From an uncultured bacterium (GTDB taxonomy: Bacteria > Krumholzibacteriota > Krumholzibacteriia > LZORAL124-64-63), in the NCBI GenBank assembly GCA_937910695.1, contig CALEMW010000066.1, forward strand, positions 1-33,324: a stretch of DNA of 33,324 nucleotides. Direction: 5' to 3'. Below are positions 25,561 through 32,293 of the stretch, one piece after another (within the stretch, counting starts at the first letter, position 1; each line of letters opens with the position of its first letter). The position numbers and the translations under genes are program-made. The notes below the pieces were generated by a model that saw nothing but the letters and a program-made list of their open reading frames with translations, was not told the DNA's origin and searched no databases.

Positions 25561-26296
25561 TGCTCACCTTGTCTCGATCCCGGCGCCATCGGGCCCGGTA
25601 TCGCTCCCAGATCGCTGTGAAGGTCCCCTGCGGCATCCGTGTCGGGTCGTGGCCTTTGCGCGTCATGCATTCGGTCATGACGGCCCTGGCCCGCTGAAGG
25701 ATCACATCGACGTTTCCCGGTGTCTTGTTCACTTCGGGATGGTCGGCGATCTCCTTCGACGACATCTCCAACAGGACCCTGAAGAACCAGACGACGCGGG
25801 CGTCGTCGGTCAGTCCGTCGACGCAGTTCGCCAGGTCCCGTGCGTACTCGTCGCGTTCGGCCCCCAGGCCGGCCGGCTCGAGGTGCGCCGCCACCGGAGC
25901 GTGGCTCCGATAGGCCGGCGCATCCCAGCCGGGTCCCTCAGGGTTTGCTTCCGGGTGAACAAGACGGCCTTCCCTCCGCAACGAGTCCACGAGAGCGTTG
26001 TGCGCCGCCGTGGAAAGGAAGGACGCAAGTTCTCCGGGAGCGTGTCCGGAGATGTCCCAACGACCCGATACGATCCTCCGGAGCAAATCCAACGCTTTTT
26101 CTGATGCTAAATCTTCGAGGGTTTCCGCGGAGACAGAACCGTAGCGGGAGGCGTGCTGCCGGGAGCGGATCAGCAGGGAGGTGCGCAGCAGGGGCCAGGC
26201 CTCGGCCATCAGGGCATCACGGCGCGACTCGTCGGCATTGGCGAGCTGGCTCAGGGCGTCGTAGAGTCGTTGCGACCAAACAGGTTGCGTCGTCAT
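25553..26296 (-). CDS. ECF-type sigma-70 family RNA polymerase sigma factor
   Basis: 247 residues, longer than typical ECF factors of about 190. Region 2 is at about 28-110 (EDLASEKALDLLRRI, then ASFLSTAAHNALVDSLRREGR, the -10 recognition part). Region 4 is at about 157-212 (GLTDDARVVWFFRVLLEMSS with a helix-turn-helix to ILQRARAVMTECM, -35 recognition). The linker (111-150) and a basic C-terminal tail of about 33 residues (TAIWERYRARWRRDRDK) are longer than usual. It directs RNA polymerase to a private promoter set, probably including its own operon. It is first of the three-gene operon with anti-sigma and TPR-CHAT genes. A G-rich ribosome binding site (AAGGAGGGGGG) lies 10-14 nt before the ATG. 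The target promoters are unknown. Confidence 0.9.
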   Translation of the reverse strand: MTTQPVWSQRLYDALSQLANADESRRDALMAEAWPLLRTSLLIRSRQHASRYGSVSAETLEDLASEKALDLLRRIVSGRWDISGHAPGELASFLSTAAHNALVDSLRREGRLVHPEANPEGPGWDAPAYRSHAPVAAHLEPAGLGAERDEYARDLANCVDGLTDDARVVWFFRVLLEMSSKEIADHPEVNKTPGNVDVILQRARAVMTECMTRKGHDPTRMPQGTFTAIWERYRARWRRDRDKVSNE

Positions 26297-26348
26297 CGCG
26301 GAATATCCCCCCTCCTTCCAGCCTACCGCATCAGGGCGTTTCGGGCAA

Positions 26349-29111
26349 CTAGCCCCTCAATTCGACCTCGATGGTGGCGATTTCGTGGGGTGTGAGGGCC
26401 ACCTCGAGCCGCAGATCCCCCGACGGCAGGGATTCCAGGCGATCCTCGAGCAGGGTGGTGCGCCAGGCCGCGACCAGGGGCCGTCCGAACTCGAACACGG
26501 CGGCGGTGGCGGCGCCGGCCAGATTGACGGCCCGGATCACCAGCGTATCGCGCTGCTCGTGCTTCTTGATCGCCGTGAGGGTGACCAGGGGCGTGGGGCA
26601 GGTCACCAGCGACGCTCCGGTTTTGTGCTGATCCTCGACGCCCTGCAGGCTGATCGGCGGACGCCGCCAAGCGAGGCTCTGATGGGGGATGTCGGCGTCG
26701 GTCCAGCCGCCGGCGTAGGGCAGCACGGCGTAGTCGAACACCTGCTCGCCGAGGCATTGGGCGTCGGGCGTGGCGAGGGTGGGGCCGGCGTTGCTGCGGC
26801 GCCGCGAGGGGAAGTCGTCACGGGAAAGCCAGCCGACGGCGCGCAGGAGCGTGAGGGCCATGCCGGCGCCGCCCCGCTCGCCGGGCATCCCTTCGATCTC
26901 GGGCAGGCCGAGGCTGAACAGAGCGAGGCCGCCGCGGTCGTCCTGCACGCAGCTGAAGTCCTGCTGGGGCCAGGTGGCGGGGACGGGCTGGGCCCAGTGG
27001 TCGCCGCCGGTGCGGACCAAGGGGCGGTCGTGGACCATGAAGTGGCCGTCGCTCACGAGGCGGTCGCTGCGGTGGGGTGTGGGGAACTCGACCCGCAGGC
27101 GGTGATCTTCGGCATGGTTGTCGAACCAGGTCCGCACGTCGACGCGGGGGTCGTCGTGGCGCAGGGTCACCCGGACGCGGGCCGGGCAGCCGACGGTTTC
27201 GGCTTCGCGCCGCGTGCGGTCGGGGGTGAGCCGGATGGGCAGCTTGACGGTGAACGACGCCTCGAGGCCGGCCTGCAGGCCGCTGTTGCCGAGAGTCCTC
27301 ACCGGGCCGTCTTCGATGTGGGGATGCAAGGAGCCGGGGACCTCGGCGTCGCACCAGTCGTATTCGTCGCCGATGTCGGCGGTGTCCTGCAGGCGGTTGA
27401 GCCGCGGATAGACGAGGCCGGACCGCTTGTCCCGCAGGTCGAAGGTACCGTCGGGATGCAGCGTGACCGATACGAACGCGTTTTCCAGCACGCCGTCGCC
27501 GGCGATCACCGATCCCTCGGGAGGCACGCTCGAGGCCGAGGGTCCGACTTCGCGCAAGCGGTAGACGGCGTGGCCGCAGGCCGGCAGCTTGGCCGTGAAC
27601 TGGATGGTCCAGTAGCAGTCGTATTCCTGATTGCCGGGGCCGTCCTTGAGGATCCGCGGCCCGAAGTCGCGACGGTAGACGTCGAACTTCTCGTGCTGGG
27701 ATTCTGCGCTCAGCTCCACGCGGTAGTCGATGCCCCAGAAACGTTCTACGTACTGGGTTTCGAGCACGGCGAAGGGGACCTCGCGGTCGTTCTCGTCGAA
27801 CAGGCGCAGGCCGTCGGGGTCGCAGGTGAAGGGCTGCAGCACCACCATGCGCGTGACGACCTCACGGCGCGGCCGGGGCAGCGGGTTGGCGATGCAGAGC
27901 ATCGTCGAGCGGTCGTCGTCGGCGCGGCGGCCGAAGCAGGGCGTGAGCGACTCGAGGTGGTTCACGAGCAGGCGGTCGGCGGTGCGGGCCACGCCGGCGA
28001 AGCGGGTCTCCATGTCGCGATGCACGCCGTCGACGCTGCAGCCGCAGATCGAATCGTGGGGGTGGTTCTTCAGCAGCAGCTTCCACGCCTCGCGGATCTC
28101 GCCGGCGGGGTAGGCCTGGCCGTGCATGAAGTGGGCATACGAGGCGAGGGGTTCCAGGGTGCGGCCGAGCAGATCCTGGCAGCGGGCGTTCTGCTGCTTC
28201 AGGGGCATGCGCGCCGACCACACTCCCGAAAGGATGTGATGGTCGCGGCCGCCCAGCAGCTCGCCGGCGTGGGTGGGCAGGGCGTCGCGGTCGGTGCCCG
28301 CGGCGGCCAGGAAGGTCGGCAGGTCGGTGTGGATGAACTCTGTGTCGGGGAAGGCGGTGCGCAGTGCGGCGAGCACCGTGGAGAACTCCTGCTGGGGCGG
28401 GAAGTGGTCGCAGCCGTTGTTGAGCAGGGCCGGCTCGGCACCGGGGCGTTCGGCCATGGCGGCGAAGAGTTCTGTGACCTGTTCCACGGCGCGGCCGGTG
28501 TCGACCTCACGGCGGGTGTGGGCGTGCCAGATCTCCTGAAAACCCAAGCCGCCGGCGTTGCAGTAGCCCTTGCACTGATTGATGGCCAGCACCTCGCTGC
28601 CGTCGGGAGCGCACCAGCGCCAGCGCCAGCCCAGCTCGTCGGCTTCATTGCCCAGGCCGCGGGTGAAGATGAAGGAGTCGAGGCCGGCGCGCTTGAGGAT
28701 CTGCGGCATCTGGGCCAGGTGGCCGAAGGTGTCGGGCATGTAGCCGGCGGCGTGGGTGCGGCCGAAACGTGCGGCGGCGGCGTGGCCCAGCAGCAGGTTG
28801 CGGGCGGTGGCCTCGGCGCCCACGATGAACTCGTCGGGCAGGATGTACCAGGGGCCCACCGACAGGCGTCCGGCCGTGACCAGGGCCCGGATGCGGCCCT
28901 CTTCTTCGGGCCGCACCTCGAGGTAGTCCTCCAGCAGCACCGACTGGCCGTCGAGCAGGAAGTGGACGAAGGTCTCGTCGGTTTCCAGGGCCGTGAGCAC
29001 GCGGTCGACCACGCGCATCATGTTGACGCGGAATTCCTCGTAGGTGAGGTACCACTCGCGGTCCCAGTGGGTGTGACTGACGATGTAGGCGGTCTTCGGT
29101 GTCCAGCTCAT
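26349..29111 (-). CDS. GH38 family alpha-mannosidase
   Basis: 920 residues, full length for the family. It has the N-terminal GH38 metal-site motif SHTHWDREW (12-20; H15 and D17 as zinc ligands), and the nucleophile D127 in GYMPDTFGH. Further family motifs are AGLDSFIFTRG and the late His of NHPHDSICGCSVDGVH. The central helical domain and the beta-sandwich C-terminal part are both present. It removes alpha-linked mannose with retention of configuration. No signal peptide is seen, so it acts inside the cell on imported oligosaccharides. It starts 13 nt after the GH130 stop and has GGGAG before its ATG. With the PNGase F-like and GH130 genes it fits trimming of the mannose arms of N-glycans. 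The first gene of the sigma operon starts 52 nt further on. Confidence 0.93.
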   Translation of the reverse strand: MSWTPKTAYIVSHTHWDREWYLTYEEFRVNMMRVVDRVLTALETDETFVHFLLDGQSVLLEDYLEVRPEEEGRIRALVTAGRLSVGPWYILPDEFIVGAEATARNLLLGHAAAARFGRTHAAGYMPDTFGHLAQMPQILKRAGLDSFIFTRGLGNEADELGWRWRWCAPDGSEVLAINQCKGYCNAGGLGFQEIWHAHTRREVDTGRAVEQVTELFAAMAERPGAEPALLNNGCDHFPPQQEFSTVLAALRTAFPDTEFIHTDLPTFLAAAGTDRDALPTHAGELLGGRDHHILSGVWSARMPLKQQNARCQDLLGRTLEPLASYAHFMHGQAYPAGEIREAWKLLLKNHPHDSICGCSVDGVHRDMETRFAGVARTADRLLVNHLESLTPCFGRRADDDRSTMLCIANPLPRPRREVVTRMVVLQPFTCDPDGLRLFDENDREVPFAVLETQYVERFWGIDYRVELSAESQHEKFDVYRRDFGPRILKDGPGNQEYDCYWTIQFTAKLPACGHAVYRLREVGPSASSVPPEGSVIAGDGVLENAFVSVTLHPDGTFDLRDKRSGLVYPRLNRLQDTADIGDEYDWCDAEVPGSLHPHIEDGPVRTLGNSGLQAGLEASFTVKLPIRLTPDRTRREAETVGCPARVRVTLRHDDPRVDVRTWFDNHAEDHRLRVEFPTPHRSDRLVSDGHFMVHDRPLVRTGGDHWAQPVPATWPQQDFSCVQDDRGGLALFSLGLPEIEGMPGERGGAGMALTLLRAVGWLSRDDFPSRRRSNAGPTLATPDAQCLGEQVFDYAVLPYAGGWTDADIPHQSLAWRRPPISLQGVEDQHKTGASLVTCPTPLVTLTAIKKHEQRDTLVIRAVNLAGAATAAVFEFGRPLVAAWRTTLLEDRLESLPSGDLRLEVALTPHEIATIEVELRG

Positions 29112-29124
29112 GTCGCTCCCGGTG

Positions 29125-30096
29125 TCAGTCGTCTTGGCAGGCGCGGACGAGGTCGCCCACGGTGGTGGTGGCCAGGCCGATGCAGGTGTCGGCGGCGCCG
29201 TAGTAGAGGCGCAGGATCGCGTCGTCGGGCACGAAGCCGTCGGCGTCGTGGCGGTCGGCGGTCATCCCTGAAGGGAAGACCACGTTGGGTACCTGTCCCA
29301 CCAGCTCCCAGGATTCCCGCGGCTCGAGGATGTTGCGTCTGGTGCGGGCGATCAAGCGGGTCGGGTCGACCAGGTCGAGCAGCGCCGCGCCGGCCTGGTA
29401 GATGTTGCAGCCGGCGAAGTGCGTGGCCACGCCGTGGTAGACGAGCAGCCAGCCTGCGTAGGTCTTGATCGGGGGCGGGCCGGCACCGATGAGTTCGTCC
29501 CAGGCGCTGGGTCTTCCGGAAAACACGGGACCGACACTGTGCCAGGCGACGAGATCTTCCGACTTCGAGAGCATGATCGTGTCGCCGGTGGTGGGCCCGC
29601 CGGCCAGGGGCACGGCGTTGGGACGGTCGAGGCGCAGGTAGTGGCCGCGGAAGCGTTCGGGGAAGAGCACGCCGTTGCGGACGTCCGGCTGGTCGCAGAC
29701 GCCGATGACGTCGAGATCGCCATGCACGTCCACCGTCGTGGTCACGAGCCGGCAGCCGGCGTCGGTATCGGCGGCCAGCACGCACAGCAGGCGGCCTTCG
29801 ACCCAGGTCAGGCGCGGGTCGTAGAGGTGGAGCAGCGTGCCGGGGATCTTCTCGAGGCCGCGCACGGCGACCAGTTCGTTCTCGGGGGCGAAGACGATGC
29901 CGTCGTCGCTCCAGGCGCGCAGCAGGCCGGTCTCGCGGCCGCGTGACTGGATGCGCAGCATCAGTAACGTGCGACCACCGACCACCGCGGCTGCTGGGTT
30001 GAACACCGAGGTGGCGTCGACGAAGGCCGGGGGAATGTCCGGCAGATCGTTGCGGGTCAGGATGGGTCCGCCGTCCTGACGGATGAAGGCGCTCAT
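29125..30096 (-). CDS. GH130 family glycoside phosphorylase or hydrolase (beta-mannoside)
   Basis: 323 residues, a five-bladed beta-propeller enzyme. The family motif around the catalytic Asp is LYDPRLTW (D93). Other conserved parts are LFPERFRGHYLRLDRP, GAGPPPIKTYAGWLLVYHGV and the end motif LYYGAADTCIGLATT. Most GH130 enzymes phosphorolyse beta-1,4-mannosyl bonds, including Man-beta-1,4-GlcNAc from the N-glycan core, as in Bacteroides N-glycan pathways. No signal peptide, so cytoplasmic. Its ATG overlaps the TGA of the PNGase F-like gene (ATGA), which fixes the start and indicates coupled translation. Phosphorylase versus hydrolase and the exact disaccharide cannot be settled by eye; the neighbours favour mannosyl-GlcNAc. 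Confidence 0.9.
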   Translation of the reverse strand: MSAFIRQDGGPILTRNDLPDIPPAFVDATSVFNPAAAVVGGRTLLMLRIQSRGRETGLLRAWSDDGIVFAPENELVAVRGLEKIPGTLLHLYDPRLTWVEGRLLCVLAADTDAGCRLVTTTVDVHGDLDVIGVCDQPDVRNGVLFPERFRGHYLRLDRPNAVPLAGGPTTGDTIMLSKSEDLVAWHSVGPVFSGRPSAWDELIGAGPPPIKTYAGWLLVYHGVATHFAGCNIYQAGAALLDLVDPTRLIARTRRNILEPRESWELVGQVPNVVFPSGMTADRHDADGFVPDDAILRLYYGAADTCIGLATTTVGDLVRACQDD

Positions 30097-31079
30097 CGCC
30101 AGCCCGCCAGGTGTCCCGACAACCGCCAGTAGCCCTTGCCGTCTTCGTCTTCCGGTCGGATGTCCTCGATGCGGTAGCTGATCGTGTGTTCGCCCGGGGT
30201 CAGTTCGAGCTCGAAGACCTCGGGTTCCACCACGTCGCTCGGGCACCAGTTGCTGCGGCTGTAGTCGCTGCTCCAGGAGCCGTCGGACCAGCGGGCGCAG
30301 TAGGGGTTCATGGCGCGCAGTTCGCCGCAGTCGTCGCGCCAGGGTCGCCAGCGGTGCGCCTCGACGCCGTCGACGAGCACGACGTTGTCCTTGGTGATGA
30401 ACTCGTCGGCGTCGCGGCCGTCGGTGCAGTGGCCGGAGACCAACACGTACAGCGCGGTGCGGCGGGTGCCCTCGGGCACGGTGATCGTCTGCGACACTTC
30501 GGGAGCGACGGCGGTCAGGCCCTCCTCGGGGAACCACAGGCCCTCGACCCAGGCCGGTGTGTTCGCCTGGTGACGGGGCGCGACGACAAGTTCGAGGTCG
30601 ACGGTCCAGGCCGGGGTGACCCAGGTGTCGATGAACAGCTCGAACTCGCAGTGGCCCGTGAGCAGGGGCGCGAGGTGCGACACGTCGACCTCGTGCTCGA
30701 TGGCGCCGCCGTAGGCCGTCATGAACTTCACGATCTCCACCGGCGCCATGCCGGGCTTGATCAAACGGATGTGTCCGGCGCGGTCCCACCTGTCGACCAT
30801 GTTGCGGATGTCGGCGCGGATGGGTCGCACCCGCAGCACCGCGGTGATCGACACCGGGCCGTAGCCCGCCGGCATCTCGCGGAAGGTGGCCATCACGCGG
30901 CCGTTGTCGCGGGCCGAGGCGAAGGGCGAGTCGAAGCGCTCGGGATCTTCGGGGGTGAAGTGGACCGTCACGTTGTCGTACAGGGTGATGGTCTGCGGGG
31001 CGGGGGGGGCGACTTTTTCGCCGCAGCCGGCGAGCAGGGAGGCCAGGATCAACACGGGCAGGATAGCGAGGGCGCGCAA
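30093..31079 (-). CDS. PNGase F-like peptide:N-glycosidase lipoprotein
   Basis: 328 residues from the TTG start. The signal is typical of a lipoprotein: hydrophobic 3-17 and lipobox LAGC with Cys19. By eye alignment with Flavobacterium/Elizabethkingia PNGase F, MVDRWDR matches CDEWDR, so D99 corresponds to catalytic D60. KFMTAY and EVDVSHLAPLLTG match RFITPY and EIDVTDFKSLLSG, and FIDTW matches YTETW, so E118 is replaced by D151. DADEF matches CAEWC, so E226 corresponds to E206; SNWCP matches AGWCP. Both jelly-roll halves are present. The enzyme would cut intact N-glycans from asparagine at the cell surface. The ATGA junction couples it to GH130. The start is uncertain: a GTG at 31142 would add 21 residues, but only TTG begins the signal; its ribosome binding site (GGCGGTG) is weak. 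Confidence 0.85.
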   Translation of the reverse strand: MRALAILPVLILASLLAGCGEKVAPPAPQTITLYDNVTVHFTPEDPERFDSPFASARDNGRVMATFREMPAGYGPVSITAVLRVRPIRADIRNMVDRWDRAGHIRLIKPGMAPVEIVKFMTAYGGAIEHEVDVSHLAPLLTGHCEFELFIDTWVTPAWTVDLELVVAPRHQANTPAWVEGLWFPEEGLTAVAPEVSQTITVPEGTRRTALYVLVSGHCTDGRDADEFITKDNVVLVDGVEAHRWRPWRDDCGELRAMNPYCARWSDGSWSSDYSRSNWCPSDVVEPEVFELELTPGEHTISYRIEDIRPEDEDGKGYWRLSGHLAGWR

Positions 31080-31148
31080 GGGGTCACCGCCGGGCTCGAG
31101 GCTGGTTCGTTGGGGTCGACCGAAGCATGGGCCACGGCCCACGCCGGG

Positions 31149-31688
31149 TCAACGATCGCTTGGCGGGCGCGGCGCGAGAATGGGCAGATAGGCAGTCCAC
31201 GGACCGGCGTCTTCGCGGTAGCGGCCCGCCATGGCGCGGACGATCTGGGCGATATGGCCGAGATCGTGGGCGACCCAGGTGGACAGCAGCTGGGCGAGGG
31301 TGACGGTGCCGAAGGCGGGGTGCTTGCCCTCGCGGCGCAGGTTAGCGGGGGAGAGATCGAAGGCGTCGAAGGCCTCGAGGTTGGCGCGGCGCAGGGCGGC
31401 GAACTCGTCGAGCAGCTCGGGCAGGGTGCGGCCGACGCTGTCGTGTTCCTGGGCGAAGCGGTCGAAGGGGGCGAAGGGCTCGACGCCGCCGTCGAGGATG
31501 ATGCGGCTGCGGGGGATCCAGTCGGTCTTGTCGCCCGCGATCAGATGGCCGACGACGTCGTAGGGGGACCAGTCGCCGGGGCCGGAGGAGGCCTCGATCC
31601 AGGGGGAGGGGAGGTCGCGCAGCATGGTGTCGAGGACCGCGGGGGTGCGGGCGAGGATGGGGCGGGCTTCAGGGTAGGCGTAGATCAT
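31149..31688 (-). CDS. DinB/YfiT-like putative metal-dependent enzyme
   Basis: 179 residues, a four-helix-bundle protein of the DinB_2 type. Three His ligands of the usual metal site are visible: H48 in DVVGHLI, and H141 and H145 in WVAHDLGHIAQ. Such proteins include thiol transferases (bacillithiol or mycothiol S-transferases) and maleylpyruvate isomerases; the exact activity is unknown here. The ATG has GCGGAGG upstream and was chosen over a longer frame without a ribosome binding site. It lies between the toxin-antitoxin pair and the PNGase F-like gene, all on one strand, with 69 nt to the latter's TTG. A functional link to glycan use is not evident. Confidence 0.83.
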   Translation of the reverse strand: MIYAYPEARPILARTPAVLDTMLRDLPSPWIEASSGPGDWSPYDVVGHLIAGDKTDWIPRSRIILDGGVEPFAPFDRFAQEHDSVGRTLPELLDEFAALRRANLEAFDAFDLSPANLRREGKHPAFGTVTLAQLLSTWVAHDLGHIAQIVRAMAGRYREDAGPWTAYLPILAPRPPSDR

Positions 31689-31695
31689 GGGTGAG

Positions 31696-31709
31696 CCTCC
31701 GCTCGGAGG
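31696..31709 (-). promoter_or_regulatory. Short hairpin enclosing the DinB-like gene's ribosome binding site
   Basis: On the minus strand CCTCC pairs with GGAGG across a 4-nt loop; the GGAGG is the ribosome binding site of the next gene, 7 nt before its ATG. The hairpin also sits just after the antitoxin stop. It could reduce translation of the DinB-like gene or act as a weak pause site. No T run follows. Confidence 0.3.
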
Positions 31710-31719
31710 TTGGGTGTGA

Positions 31720-31938
31720 TCAGTTTTCCCGTTTCCATTCCAGAGCCAGGCGGCGGCTTGTCGCCGCACAGTCTCGGAGGTACAGATTGATCAACGTCTG
31801 GTATGGAATGCCCACCTCTTCGGCGAGATCCTTGAAGTAGGCGATCGTGCCCTCCTCGAGCCGGATCGTGACCTGCTTTTTGAGGCGTTTGGCGTAGGGG
31901 TTCTTTGCTCCCTCTGAGAAATCGTAGGTCTTTCGCAT
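31720..31938 (-). CDS. brnA: BrnA-type antitoxin (ribbon-helix-helix)
   Basis: 72 residues. The sequence KKQVTIRLEEGTIAYFKDLA followed by a helix (EEVGIPYQTLINLYLRDCA) is the ribbon-helix-helix DNA-binding fold of BrnA/CopG antitoxins. The N-terminal part (YDFSEGAKNPYAKRLK) is typical of antitoxins paired with BrnT. It starts 2 nt after the toxin stop (TAG-TC-ATG), in the usual BrnT-then-BrnA order. It would neutralise the toxin and repress the shared promoter. Confidence 0.88.
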   Translation of the reverse strand: MRKTYDFSEGAKNPYAKRLKKQVTIRLEEGTIAYFKDLAEEVGIPYQTLINLYLRDCAATSRRLALEWKREN

Positions 31939-31940
31939 GA

Positions 31941-32228
31941 CTACCTGGCTCCGTATTGGGCACGTTCTGATTTTGAAGCCTTGCGTGCCGAGATGATCCT
32001 GATGACAGACGAGGGTTCACGGTAACAGTGGCAAACCACCAGCAGACGGGTCGACAAGCTCATTCCGAGCAGGATGAATCGATCCTCGTCTTCGGAGTGA
32101 TCCGGGTCTGGGATCAGGCGGCCGTGCTCGTCCGAAAAGGCTGTAGCGGCCTCCTCAAAGGAAATGCCGTGTTTCTTGAAGTTTGCGGCTGCCTTGGGCG
32201 GATCCCACTCGATCTTGAGATTTGCCAT
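31941..32228 (-). CDS. brnT: BrnT-type ribonuclease toxin
   Basis: 95 residues, the typical BrnT size. The family signature IEWDPPKAAANFKKHGISFEEAATAF opens the protein (positions 6-31, quoted here only in part as EWDPPKAAANFKKHGISFEE), and the end carries the conserved IRIISARKASKSERAQY. BrnT is a small RNase of the RelE-like fold that blocks translation when its antitoxin is lost. The toxin gene precedes the antitoxin. The ATG has no clear ribosome binding site, and the predicted transcript starts near the ATG, so a leaderless message is possible. The local sequence is richer in A+T than the neighbouring glycan genes, as is common for acquired toxin-antitoxin modules. Confidence 0.9.
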   Translation of the reverse strand: MANLKIEWDPPKAAANFKKHGISFEEAATAFSDEHGRLIPDPDHSEDEDRFILLGMSLSTRLLVVCHCYREPSSVIRIISARKASKSERAQYGAR

Positions 32229-32234
32229 ATCTAT

Positions 32235-32263
32235 AGTGTACCTACGATGTAAATATAATGCAA
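32235..32263 (-). promoter_or_regulatory. Promoter of the brnT-brnA operon
   Basis: On the minus strand TTGCAT (32263-32258) and TACACT (32240-32235) are spaced by exactly 17 nt, each a 4/6 match to sigma70 boxes, within an AT-rich patch. Transcription would start near 32228, the first base of the toxin gene. BrnA autorepression is known for this family, so an operator is likely to overlap, but I see no clean palindrome. Confidence 0.5.
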
Positions 32264-32293
32264 GTCATAAAGCGGCGCCGATGGGAATGACGA

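Noticed and set aside
22310..26296. CRISPR array or Cas genes accompanying the TPR-CHAT gene, as in type III-E loci.
   Set aside because: No regularly spaced direct repeats and no Cas7/Cas11-like gene are visible anywhere in the window.
26320..26348. A TTGCCC-17-TAGGCT promoter-like pair on the minus strand just before the sigma gene.
   Set aside because: Transcription would start inside the ribosome binding site (about 26313), and the -10 matches consensus at only 3 of 6 positions.
26385..29468. A 1027-codon open frame on the plus strand opposite the GH38 gene, and similar long frames at 6492-8786, 10240-13089, 13237-15204, 15032-16624, 16634-18169, 18757-20085 and 30111-31694.
   Set aside because: They lie opposite well-supported genes, have no recognisable domains, and show the repetitive H, G, V, A, D and Q-rich make-up expected from reading high-GC codons backwards.
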